Shown here: in pieces, positions 1-8,131 of the stretch | Position numbering within the stretch: the stretch's first letter is position 1 | Layout of the letters: each line of letters starts with the position of its first letter | DNA from: Streptomyces olindensis | GTDB lineage: Bacteria > Actinomycetota > Actinomycetes > Streptomycetales > Streptomycetaceae | Assembly (NCBI GenBank): GCA_000696115.1 | Contig: JJOH01000011.1 | Location: 1-64,000, forward strand | Direction: 5' to 3' | Length of the DNA: 64,000 nt | Notes under the pieces: model-generated | What the model was told of the DNA's origin: nothing | Database searches by the model: none | What the model saw: the letters and a program-made list of their open reading frames with translations, nothing else | Translations under genes and position numbers: made by a program

Positions 1-771
1 GGCGGCGCGGGCCGCGTGGACGTCCCCGAGCAGTAGGGCCGCCGCGGCGGCACGCAGCAGCCGTTCCGGCCGGCCGTCGGCCCGCGCCTGCTCCAGCACG
101 CGCCGCAGCGGCCCGGCGGCGTGCTCGGGCCGCCGGGCGAGCAGGGCCCGCATGCCGTCGCGGTAGTCGCGGACGAACGGGTCGCGGGCCCACTCGGTCC
201 CCGGGCCGCTCGCCGTGACGGCACCGGTGACGCCGGGCGGCGGCGGGCTGCCGACGGCACGTGTCACCTCCGGGGCGCTGTCCTCGTCGAAGACCTCGGT
301 TGGGGCGGGCACAGGTGTGTCAGGCAGTGACGGGCCGTCGGCCGCTCGCCCCGCCGCCGGGGCGCTGTGGCCGCCGGCGGTGGGCTCGGCCGGGGTGAGG
401 GCCGGGCCGGCCGGCCACGCTGTGGGGTTCGTGTCGCCGTCGAGGGTGGTGAGGCACGCCGTGACGTCGCCCGTCGCCCAGGCCGCGTCCGCCGCGCGGA
501 GGTGTGCGGTCTCGGCGGAGTCCGGGGCGTCGGCGGCCAGCAGGGACGCCGCGAGCAGCAGCGTCTCGTGCGCGTCCCCCACCGGCCCGTCGTACAACTG
601 GCGTGTGCCACGCGCGAGTTCCCCGTGTCCACGGTCCTCGGCGGCCGACCGGGCGGCGTCCCGTCCGTTCCGGCTCTCCGCGTGGGGAGCCGTCCGCGCC
701 CTGCTGCTGTCTCCGGTCACCCGAGGGAGGTTACTTGCGCGTAAGGAAGTCCGGAAGGCCGGGGTCCGCAT
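1..771 (-). CDS. Partial TPR-rich LuxR-type regulator piece, runs off left edge
   Basis: The minus frame stays open from an ATG at 771 (or a GTG at 720) to the window edge. It reads like the helical repeat region of large Streptomyces LuxR-family regulators, for example ELARGTRQLYDGPVGDAHE and RDYRDGMRALLARRPEHAAG. These proteins normally carry an N-terminal AAA ATPase of several hundred residues before this region. Here only about 20-30 residues precede it, so the ATPase is missing and the gene is probably 5'-truncated. The C-terminal HTH, if present, lies outside the window. The start is uncertain because no good ribosome binding site is seen. It could be a pseudogene. Confidence 0.5.
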   Translation of the reverse strand, partial: MRTPAFRTSLRASNLPRVTGDSSRARTAPHAESRNGRDAARSAAEDRGHGELARGTRQLYDGPVGDAHETLLLAASLLAADAPDSAETAHLRAADAAWATGDVTACLTTLDGDTNPTAWPAGPALTPAEPTAGGHSAPAAGRAADGPSLPDTPVPAPTEVFDEDSAPEVTRAVGSPPPPGVTGAVTASGPGTEWARDPFVRDYRDGMRALLARRPEHAAGPLRRVLEQARADGRPERLLRAAAAALLLGDVHAARAA

Positions 772-963
772 GTCGCGGCGCGAAGACTCGCAGCTCCGCC
801 TGCGCGTTGGACGCGCACGGCCGGTGGACGCCGTGTGCCGGGGCCCAGCGGCCGGCCGCGTCCGCTGTGCCCCGGCACGGCACCGGCGGCGGGCGCGTGG
901 CGCAGGCGTCCGCCGCCGGTTCCCCCTCGCTGCCGCGGCTCCACAGCGCGGGGGCGCGGGACG

Positions 964-1905
964 TCAGGAACTGTGCGGGCAGTTGCCCCGGTACTCCTCG
1001 ATGGTCAGGCTCGGCCGGGGCAGCGGGCACAGGAACTGCTCGTAGCGGGTGTCGTTGTCGATGAACCGCTTGAGCCAGGAAATGCTGTACTTCGCGATCG
1101 TCGTGTTCGACGAGTTGGGCGTGAAGTGGGTTGCCGAGTTCAGCTCCAGGTAGGCCCGGTCCAGCGAGGCGGACAGGCTGGAGTAGAACGGCTCGGCGTG
1201 GGAGGAGACCGGGGCGATGGTGTCCCCGTCGGCTCCGATGATCAGGGTCGGCGTGGTGAGTTCGGGCCAGGTCTTGTCGAGGTTCCACGGCGTCAGCGGG
1301 ATCGCCGCCTGGAGGGCGGGGCGGGGCTTGGCGGCCTCCAGGCTGCCGCCGCCGCCCATCGAGTGGCCCATGACGCCGAGGCGGGAGGCGTCGACGCGGC
1401 CTCGCACCGAGCTGCGCTGGGTGAGGTAGTCCAGGGCGGCCAGCAGCTGACGGCCGCGCGAGTCGGGCTGGTCGACGGTGGTGAGGGTGTCGATGGTGAA
1501 CACCACGAATCCCTGTGAGGCCAGGCGCGGGCCGAGCCAGGCGATGGACGACTCGTAGGCGGTGTAGCCGGGTGAGACGGCCACCGCGCCGAAGGTGCCG
1601 TCGCTGGTGCTGGTCGGGTAATAGATGGTGCCGCCGCCGAACCCGGTGACGGACAGCGAGGAGACGGACGTCTGCGACACGGCGTACGGGCCGCGGCTCG
1701 CCTCGATGCTGGACGTGGTGGGGGCGGGGCCGCGCTCGTAGGGGTTGTCGGCGGCGTGGGCTCCCGGACCGGCCAGGGGGCCCAGGCCGACGAGGACGGC
1801 GAGGGCCGCGGCGGCGCCGGCCAGTCGTCCGGTCCGGCGCCGGGTCCGTGGTTCCAGGGAGGCGCGGGCGCGGGTGTGCGCGTCGGTGTGGGGGTGGAGT
1901 GGCAC
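964..1905 (-). CDS. Secreted cutinase/PET-hydrolase-like alpha/beta hydrolase
   Basis: This 313-residue protein matches the actinobacterial cutinase (type I polyester hydrolase) family closely in motif order. A basic N-terminus and hydrophobic stretch end at about residue 51 (GAHA-ADNPY), giving a secreted enzyme of about 262 residues. The nucleophile Ser182 sits in GHSMGGGG, Asp228 in GADGDTIAP and His260 in SATHF. Tyr114 (SPGYT) and Met183 would form the oxyanion hole, Trp207 is the aromatic subsite residue, and Cys293-Cys309 is the conserved C-terminal disulfide. The GTG start at 1905 is preferred because AGAGAGGA lies upstream; an upstream ATG at 2055 would bury the signal peptide. Likely substrates are ester bonds in cutin or synthetic polyesters. 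Confidence 0.88.
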   Translation of the reverse strand: MPLHPHTDAHTRARASLEPRTRRRTGRLAGAAAALAVLVGLGPLAGPGAHAADNPYERGPAPTTSSIEASRGPYAVSQTSVSSLSVTGFGGGTIYYPTSTSDGTFGAVAVSPGYTAYESSIAWLGPRLASQGFVVFTIDTLTTVDQPDSRGRQLLAALDYLTQRSSVRGRVDASRLGVMGHSMGGGGSLEAAKPRPALQAAIPLTPWNLDKTWPELTTPTLIIGADGDTIAPVSSHAEPFYSSLSASLDRAYLELNSATHFTPNSSNTTIAKYSISWLKRFIDNDTRYEQFLCPLPRPSLTIEEYRGNCPHSS

Positions 1906-2103
1906 GACGAGTCGTCCTCTCTGTCGTGGCGTGCGGCCGTTGCGCGGGCACGCGGGACCTGGGGCGTCTGCCGCGTGCCCGCGGTGGTGCACCGCCGTCG
2001 GGCTGGCCGTGCCACTGTCAGGGAGCGGACACCTCGCGCGGACCGGCAATGTCACCGGTCTTGTGCGGCGGGTCCGGAGACGGCGTCGGTCCGGTCCCGG
2101 TGC

Positions 2104-2940
2104 TCAGCCGAGGTCCACGTCCGTGTGCAGCACGTGGTGGTCCGAGGCCGGGGTCGGGAGCACGCGGTGCCCGAGCGGGGTGATGCCGCGCAGGAAGACG
2201 TAGTCGAACTTGCTCTGCCAGTCGGTGGTCGGCTGGCAGGTGCCGGTGGGCGAAGGGCCGCACTGGGGGTCCGTGTCCGTGGCCAGGGCCCACATCGGGG
2301 CGAGTTCGGGGGCGTCCGGCACGGCGTTGAAGTCGCCGAGGAGGATCGCGCGGTCGTGCCGGGCGGCCTCTGCCGCGAGGACGCGGACCTGGCCGGCCCG
2401 GACCGCCTCCTGACGTCGTTGCGCGAGGTGGGTGTTGAAGACCCGGACCGAGCGGCCGCCCACGGTGGTGGTGACGGCCACGTACCCGCGGTCCTCGGAT
2501 CCGCCGTCGGGATACTCCGCTTTGACGACGTCGGTCATCGGTGCCGCCGAGAGGACCGCCTGGCCGAAGGCCCCCGGGCTCCACGGCGCTCCCCCGCAGC
2601 GGCCCCAGTTCCGCAGCACCGTCCCGTACTCGACGTGGTACACGAGCCCGTGGAGGTTCTCCAGGTAGTCCCGGATCAGCTCGACATCTCGGACACACGC
2701 CTCCTGCAGGCCGATGACCTGGGGAGCGTACGCGGCGATCTCCGCTGCCCGGTCGACGTTGCTCGTCTCGCAGGGGTTGCAGATGTTCCACGTCATGACG
2801 CGGTTCGGTACGACGTCCCGGACGGGCTCGACGGGCAGGGACCCGGCGGAGACCGCGCCGCTCGGCGCGCTGGGGCCGACGAGCACCATGCAGACCACGG
2901 TCATGACACCCGCGAGCAACCGCACACCGCTTCTGAGCAC
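2104..2940 (-). CDS. Secreted endonuclease/exonuclease/phosphatase family protein
   Basis: This 278-residue protein starts with an export signal (hydrophobic LLAGVMTVVCMVLVGPSAPS) and then shows the four-layer EEP fold motifs: VMTWNIC near the start, LQEAC as the metal-binding Glu motif, GDFNAVPDAPE in the middle, and ASDHHVLHTDV at the C-terminus with the catalytic His. The family includes secreted DNases, sphingomyelinases and phosphodiesterases, and the substrate cannot be told from sequence alone. Cysteine pairs (NICNPC, CGGAPW, CGPSPTGTC) suggest disulfides, in keeping with export. The GTG at 2940 follows GGAGG by five bases, which decides the start over an ATG 11 codons upstream. Confidence 0.82.
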   Translation of the reverse strand: MLRSGVRLLAGVMTVVCMVLVGPSAPSGAVSAGSLPVEPVRDVVPNRVMTWNICNPCETSNVDRAAEIAAYAPQVIGLQEACVRDVELIRDYLENLHGLVYHVEYGTVLRNWGRCGGAPWSPGAFGQAVLSAAPMTDVVKAEYPDGGSEDRGYVAVTTTVGGRSVRVFNTHLAQRRQEAVRAGQVRVLAAEAARHDRAILLGDFNAVPDAPELAPMWALATDTDPQCGPSPTGTCQPTTDWQSKFDYVFLRGITPLGHRVLPTPASDHHVLHTDVDLG

Positions 2941-3011
2941 CGTCGCCTCCTCGTGGTGGACGCCCCGTGGCATCCGATGTTTCCCTGACGAGGTTATGTG
3001 ACGGGGTTGTG

Positions 3012-3062
3012 GGTTGGTGCGGTACTCCGGCTGGTGCGGTACTCGGGTTGGTGCGGTACTCG
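3012..3062. repeat. Three 17-bp tandem repeats
   Basis: GGTTGGTGCGGTACTC plus one base is repeated three times head to tail (3012-3028, 3029-3045, 3046-3062) with one or two mismatches. The array lies between the start of the EEP gene and the stop of the next minus-strand gene. It has no clear hairpin, and its role is unknown. Confidence 0.75.
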
Positions 3063-3074
3063 GCGATCAGGCTG

Positions 3075-5138
3075 TCAGCCGCTGTGGACGCCGACCTCGT
3101 TGAGGGAGTAGCCCCAGTCCGTGGCGCGTTCGAGACCCTGGACACGTACGTATCTGGCCGGTGTGGCGGTGAAGTTCGCGGTGTCCAGGCCGCCGTCGCC
3201 CGCGGTCGTGGACCAGGTGGTGCGCCAGTGCTCGCCGTCGGTGGACAGTTCGACCCGGTACGACTTCGCGTACGCGCGCTCCCAGTCGAGGGTGACCCGC
3301 CCGACCTGCCGCGTGGCCCCGAGGTCGAGTTGGTACCACTGGTCGTCGCTCCAGTCGCTCGCCCAGCGGGTCCGGCCGTCGCCGTCGACAGCTCTGTGCG
3401 GCTTGTAGTCGCTGAACAGGCTCCACTCGGAGGAGCTGGCCGAGGTGGTGGCACCCGAGGCGAGGTTGGTCCCGGCCTGGTGGGTCTCGGAGGCCTTCCA
3501 CGTGTCGAGGTAGGACTCCGCGCCGCGCAGCAGGTCGTTCACCACGTCCTGGCCGCCGACGCGGCGGATGTCCTCGATCCAGTCGGGGACGAGGCCGTAG
3601 TGGGCGGCTCCGTCGGTGTTCAGGTCCCAGGTGCGCTCGCCGGTGGTCTGCCGGTCGATGACGGAGCCGCCGTCGGCGCTCCTGAAGGGGTAGACGACCT
3701 TGTTCGGGGCGTCGGCCCCGCGCGGGGCGGGCCAGCCGCCGACGCCGTTCATGTCGGTGCCGTAGCCGTAGCCCACGCCGTACTTGTCGCGCAGGGCCTT
3801 GGTACGCCGCGCCTCCGCGACGAAGTCCTCGGAGCCGTGCATGTACTGGGCGATGAAACCGCCCAGGCCGTAGACCCGTTCGGTCCACTCCGCGTCCATC
3901 CAGCTGTGCGAGGAGAGCACACCGGGGTAGGAGGCGGCCTCGAAGAGGTCGAGCACCCGGCCGGTGGCCTTGACGCTCATGTGGTCGATCTCCAGCATCA
4001 TCCCGCGCCGCATCATGCCGCGCACGGCGTACTCGCCGAGTTCGGTGAGCCCGCGGACGTTGCACCGGGCGTCCGCGCCGTACGAGGGGACCTCCACGCC
4101 CGCCGGGAGCTTCGCCTCGGCCCCGGCCGCCGTCGCGTTGCCGATGGGGTTGTCGGCCTGGGGCCCGGTGCACTTCTCCGTCTTCCAGAAGGTGCCGGTC
4201 GACAGGAACTGCCCGACGTTGATGGCCGTTCCGAGCGCGCCGGAGTCGAAGCGGACACCGCACAGCGCGTTGTCGAACTTGTGGCACAGGAACATGCTGC
4301 GCACGCCCAGCGCGTGCAGTTCGTCCAGGCCCTTGTCGATGTCGGCCCTGCTGCACTGCGCGATGTCGAGGATCTGCTTGCAGCCGAACGGCTCGGACGT
4401 CTCGACGCCCAGGACGACCGCCAGTTTGCCCTGCTCGATGACCTCACGGGCCTGCGCGCTGTCGGTGACGATCCGGAAGAAGCCCTTGCCGGGCCCGCCG
4501 TACAGCTTGTCGATGTAGGCCTGCATGTCGTAGGTCAGCTTGGCCTGCAGCCGGATGGACGTCATCTCGTCGCAGCCGCGGTCCTTGAAGAAGTACACGG
4601 AGCAGATCACGCCGTTGGTGACGAGGTCGTTGACCAGCACCCGCTGGCCGCCGCGCCAGGCCCGCTCCACCCAGGCGTAGTAGTTCTGCTGGTGGGTCAG
4701 GGAGTCGTGGGCCGGCCAGTCCTTGAAGGTGGGCCAGCCGACCGGGTCGTGCTTGCCGTCCCCGCCGTTGGTGATGAAGTCGAAGATCGCGAGTGAGCCG
4801 TCCGGGTAGTGCTCGGGGCAGTCCTTGAGCGCGTCCGCGATGCCCTGTTCGGAGAACGGCTTCCCGCAGATCAGGCGCCCGCCGAAGGCCTCGTTGGAGA
4901 AGATGTGGTCGTGCGCGTCGACGAAGCCGCGCACCTCTCCCCCGGCGTCCGTGCCGGTGAAGGGCTCGCCGGTGACGTTGATTCCGGAGTCGGGCGTGGG
5001 CCGTGCGGTGGGGTTCCACCAGTCGGTGCCGGCCGCCGAACTCGGCGTGGGGCCCAGCACGACGGCCAGCACGAGCAGCAGGAGCGACACCACGGTGACG
5101 TTCTTGCGCCTGTGGTTGCGGCGTTCGGCACTCGTCAC
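3075..5138 (-). CDS. Secreted metal-dependent hydrolase with C-terminal discoidin (F5/8 type C) domain
   Basis: This 687-residue protein has a basic N-terminus, a hydrophobic segment (VVSLLLLVLAVVLGP) and a cleavage-like SSAAG near residue 36. The main domain begins with a metal-binding FVDAHDH (His76, His78). Later EIDHMS, SSHS and YGTDMNG motifs resemble amidohydrolase or membrane-dipeptidase-like TIM barrels. Many cysteines suggest an exported, disulfide-stabilised enzyme. Residues from about 550 to the end (NLASGATTSASSSEW to the C-terminus) form a discoidin-type domain that usually binds carbohydrate. The substrate is unknown. The ATG at 5138 places the signal peptide properly. Confidence 0.8.
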   Translation of the reverse strand: MTSAERRNHRRKNVTVVSLLLLVLAVVLGPTPSSAAGTDWWNPTARPTPDSGINVTGEPFTGTDAGGEVRGFVDAHDHIFSNEAFGGRLICGKPFSEQGIADALKDCPEHYPDGSLAIFDFITNGGDGKHDPVGWPTFKDWPAHDSLTHQQNYYAWVERAWRGGQRVLVNDLVTNGVICSVYFFKDRGCDEMTSIRLQAKLTYDMQAYIDKLYGGPGKGFFRIVTDSAQAREVIEQGKLAVVLGVETSEPFGCKQILDIAQCSRADIDKGLDELHALGVRSMFLCHKFDNALCGVRFDSGALGTAINVGQFLSTGTFWKTEKCTGPQADNPIGNATAAGAEAKLPAGVEVPSYGADARCNVRGLTELGEYAVRGMMRRGMMLEIDHMSVKATGRVLDLFEAASYPGVLSSHSWMDAEWTERVYGLGGFIAQYMHGSEDFVAEARRTKALRDKYGVGYGYGTDMNGVGGWPAPRGADAPNKVVYPFRSADGGSVIDRQTTGERTWDLNTDGAAHYGLVPDWIEDIRRVGGQDVVNDLLRGAESYLDTWKASETHQAGTNLASGATTSASSSEWSLFSDYKPHRAVDGDGRTRWASDWSDDQWYQLDLGATRQVGRVTLDWERAYAKSYRVELSTDGEHWRTTWSTTAGDGGLDTANFTATPARYVRVQGLERATDWGYSLNEVGVHSG

Positions 5139-5617
5139 GACCCACGTCCCTCGGTCAGCGGGAGGCGTGGCCGCGGCCGGAGTTGCCGGTTGTCATGACC
5201 TCGCCCAAGGTGCGACGAGGATCACCCCTGCCGCGTGACGAGTCAAGACTCCGGGAACGACGAGTTACTGACAGGTAATCGATGCGTACCGCGGCGCGGA
5301 CGCCGGCGCGCCCGCCGGTCAGTGGTCCTGTGCCGGCCATGCCCTGGGCTGCGCCCGCTCGCCCTGTGGGGCGGCTCTCCCCCTGGGCCGGCCCGGACAC
5401 CACCGGGCCCTCCACGACGGCCCACGACTTCCGCGTCGGCCTGCCGCCGGACGCCCGGCTCTTCCCCTACGGCGCCTGGCGCCCCCTGGTGGCCCGCGAA
5501 CTGCGCCTCTCGGGGGCCACGGCAGCCGGGCAGCTGATCGAGGCGTCGGCGGCCGAGGGGCCCGGCGGATCCGGTCGTTCCGGGAACGGCAGGCGGAGCG
5601 TGGTCCCCCCGTCGAGG
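5139..5617. other. 479-bp region with no intact gene
   Basis: This stretch lies between two minus-strand genes. It holds the upstream region of the discoidin hydrolase (5139-5280) and a MocR-like coding remnant on the plus strand, described separately. No RNA gene or strong hairpin was seen. Confidence 0.6.
5282..5540 (+). pseudogene. Remnant of a MocR-type (GntR/aminotransferase) regulator
   Basis: The plus frame contains HDFRVGLPPDARLFPYGAW followed by RPLVARELRLSGATAAG. This matches the point in MocR/PdxR-family proteins where the linker meets the aminotransferase-like domain. The GntR winged helix that should precede it and the PLP-binding domain that should follow are both absent. The frame then runs antisense through the DUF6223 gene with no family resemblance. 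This is best read as a deletion relic. Confidence 0.5.
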
Positions 5618-6073
5618 TCAGCGCTTCGGCCCGACGCGGGCGGCCGTGCGGCGGGAGCGTGTCACGGCCAGTCCGCCCAGAGCCGTGGCGATCAGCCCCA
5701 CCAGGAGGGCCACGTAGGCCCCGCCCAGTCCGTTGCCGGTGCCGAGGCCGCCGTCGGCGGTGGCCGCGACCAGGCCACCGAGGACCGTGCCGGTCAGCCC
5801 CGCCACCAGGGCGAGCCCGGCCCCGAGGGATCCCTGGGCGGTGCCGAGACGACCGGCCGGACGCGCCAGCGCCAGCCAGGCGAGGACCACACCGGCCAGC
5901 CCCAGCAGGGCGCCGGTGGTGGCCCCCAGGCGCCCGAGGCCGAAGTCGTAGACATCGGCCGCCACGGGCCGGGCCGAGGGCCGCGCGGTCGCCGGTGCGG
6001 CGAGCACGATACCGGCGAGCAGGGCGGCGGCAGTGGCGGTGGCCGTGGCATTGAGCAGGCGACGAACAGACAT
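5618..6073 (-). CDS. DUF6223-type small membrane protein
   Basis: This 151-residue protein starts with a signal-like segment (ATAAALLAGIVLAAPATA) and has three further hydrophobic segments rich in Gly, Ala and Leu, ending in a basic tail (RSRRTAARVGPKR). The pattern matches the Streptomyces DUF6223 family as remembered; no function is known. An ATG start at 6073 with GGAG-like bases upstream is plausible. It is transcribed away from the sensor kinase gene. Confidence 0.65.
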   Translation of the reverse strand: MSVRRLLNATATATAAALLAGIVLAAPATARPSARPVAADVYDFGLGRLGATTGALLGLAGVVLAWLALARPAGRLGTAQGSLGAGLALVAGLTGTVLGGLVAATADGGLGTGNGLGGAYVALLVGLIATALGGLAVTRSRRTAARVGPKR

Positions 6074-6291
6074 CCGGTGCTCCTTCTCTTCCTGTGCGTT
6101 GGTGTCGCCCGAGCATGTCCGGCGGACTCGCGCCCGGTCGTCCGGCGGACGCGGACACTTCGCCCTGCCGCCGATGCCGCATCCGGCTACCGCGATCGCC
6201 GCAGGAAGCCGGCGAGTACCGCGTGCGCGGTAGCCGGCCGTCGCCCGCGGGACGGACTCGCCCGTGACGGCGGCCGGTTAGGGTGCGCGTC

Positions 6292-7419
6292 ATGAGTGCA
6301 GGGGGGAGCGGTGTGCGGGCCCGTGTCACGGACTGGGGCATCGCCGGCGGCGTGGCGGCGGCGCTGCTGGTGACCGGGCTGTCCGGGCAGCGGTCCGCCA
6401 CGGGCCTTGGCGTGCTCGGCTGCGCGCTGCTGGCCGCGGGCGGGCTGGCGCTGGCCGCGCGCCGCCGGGCTCCGATCGCCGTCATGGCCGTCACCGGGCT
6501 GTGCGCGGTGGGGTACCAGGCGGCCGGTTTCGATGTGCCCGCCGTCGCGTACCTGTTCGCCGTGTACGCGGCCGTGCGGGCGGGGCACCGGACCGTCACG
6601 GTGGCGGCGAGCGTGGCCGTGCTGGGGCTGCTTCCCCTCGCGGCCCTGGTGTCGGGTCTGCACGACACGGGCGAGGCGTTCGCGCGGGCCCGGGGCGCCC
6701 TGGAGATCGCCTGGCTGATCGCGGCCGGCGCCGCGGGTGAGGCGCTGCGGCAGGCCGAGCGGCGGGCGGACGAGGCCGAGCGCACCCGGGAGGAGACCGC
6801 GCGGCGCCGCGCCGACGAGGAACGGCTGCGCATCGCCCGGGAGTTGCACGATGCGCTCACCCACCAGATCTCCGTGATCAAGGTGCAGGCGGAGGTCGCC
6901 GTGCACGTGGCGCGCCGACGCGGCGAGGAGGTGCCGGACGCGCTGCTGGCGATCCAGGAGGCCGGGCGTGAGGCGGCCCGTGAGCTGCGTGCGACGCTCC
7001 AGGCCCTGCGCGACGACGACACGACCCCGCCGCGCGGCCTCGACGACGTCCCGGACCTGGTGGCACGCGCCCGCGCCATCGGCCTGGACGCGACGCTGAC
7101 CATCGAGGGGCGGGGACAGGACGTGCCGGCCGCGGTGGGCCGGACCGTCTATCGGATCGTCCAGGAGTCGCTCACCAACATCGCCCGGCACGCGGACGCG
7201 AGCACGGCGTCGGTGCGCATCGACTGCCGTCCGGACGCCCTCGCCCTCCGCGTCGACGACGACGGCAGGGCGAGTCCCGACAGCGCGCGGCCGCCGGGTC
7301 TCGGGCTGCTCGGCATGCGCGAACGCGTCACCGCCCTCGGCGGCCGGCTGCGCGCCGGACCGCGCGGCGAGGGCGGCTTCACCGTCCAGGCCGAACTCCC
7401 CGTGGAGCACACGTCATGA
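6292..7419 (+). CDS. NarL/DesK-type sensor histidine kinase
   Basis: This 375-residue kinase has about five N-terminal membrane segments (residues 15-150), a coiled linker rich in Arg and Glu, and a HisKA_3 dimerisation box with phospho-acceptor His186 in ELHDALTHQ. The HATPase domain shows the N box (VQESLTNIARHAD) and a G box (GLGLLGMRERV). It overlaps the response-regulator gene by four bases (ATGA), so the two are translated together. The ATG at 6292 is chosen; a GTG nine bases upstream is possible. No extracellular sensor domain is evident, so the signal is probably membrane-sensed. Confidence 0.92.
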   Translation: MSAGGSGVRARVTDWGIAGGVAAALLVTGLSGQRSATGLGVLGCALLAAGGLALAARRRAPIAVMAVTGLCAVGYQAAGFDVPAVAYLFAVYAAVRAGHRTVTVAASVAVLGLLPLAALVSGLHDTGEAFARARGALEIAWLIAAGAAGEALRQAERRADEAERTREETARRRADEERLRIARELHDALTHQISVIKVQAEVAVHVARRRGEEVPDALLAIQEAGREAARELRATLQALRDDDTTPPRGLDDVPDLVARARAIGLDATLTIEGRGQDVPAAVGRTVYRIVQESLTNIARHADASTASVRIDCRPDALALRVDDDGRASPDSARPPGLGLLGMRERVTALGGRLRAGPRGEGGFTVQAELPVEHTS

Positions 7420-8078
7420 TCCGGGTCCTGCTGGTCGACGACCAGCCGCTCATCCGCAGCGGATTCCGCGCACTCCTCGACCTCGAGGACGACATCGAGG
7501 TGGTGGCCGAGGCCGCGGACGGCCAGGAAGGCCTGGAGCTGGCCGGAAAACACCTGCCCGACGTGGCCCTCGTCGACATCCAGATGCCGGTCCTCGACGG
7601 CATCGAGACGACCCGGCGCATCGCCGCCGACCCCGCCATGGCCCACGTGCACGTCGTCATCCTCACCAACTACGGCCTGGACGAGTACGTCTTCGAAGCG
7701 CTGCGCGCCGGCGCCGCCGGGTTCCTCGTCAAGGACATCCTGCCGGAGGACTTCCTGCACGCCGTCCGCGTCGCGGCGCGCGGCGAGGCCCTGCTGGCGC
7801 CCGCCATCACACGCAAGCTCATCAACCGCTACGTCACCCAACCGCCCCCCGCGACCAGGGGAAAGAGACTGGAGGAGCTGACCGGCCGTGAGCGCGAGGC
7901 CGTCGCCCTGGTGGCGCAGGGCCTGTCCAACGACGAGATCGCGGGCCGCATGGTGATCAGCCCGATGACGGCGAAGACCCACGTCAACCGGGCCATGGTC
8001 AAGCTCCACGCCCGTGACCGGGCCCAACTCGTGGTGTTCGCCTACGAGTCGGGCCTGGTGGTCCCGCCGGGCTCCTGA
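7416..8078 (+). CDS. NarL/FixJ-family response regulator
   Basis: This 220-residue regulator has a receiver domain with acidic pocket VDDQ, phospho-acceptor Asp54 in ALVDIQMPVLDG, and Lys in FLVKDILPED. A C-terminal LuxR-type HTH (LTGREREAVALVAQGLSN and TAKTHVNRAMVKL) follows. Its ATG lies in the stop codon of the kinase gene. It is the cognate partner of that kinase. Target genes are unknown; the neighbouring DUF6223 gene is one candidate. Confidence 0.93.
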   Translation: MIRVLLVDDQPLIRSGFRALLDLEDDIEVVAEAADGQEGLELAGKHLPDVALVDIQMPVLDGIETTRRIAADPAMAHVHVVILTNYGLDEYVFEALRAGAAGFLVKDILPEDFLHAVRVAARGEALLAPAITRKLINRYVTQPPPATRGKRLEELTGREREAVALVAQGLSNDEIAGRMVISPMTAKTHVNRAMVKLHARDRAQLVVFAYESGLVVPPGS

Positions 8079-8131
8079 CGGCCACGCTCCGGGTGCCTGC
8101 CGGGGCTCAACTGTCCAAAGACCTGGGACTG

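Noticed and set aside
2967..4796. A 609-codon plus-strand frame
   Set aside because: It is the antisense shadow of the discoidin hydrolase, with no recognisable motif.
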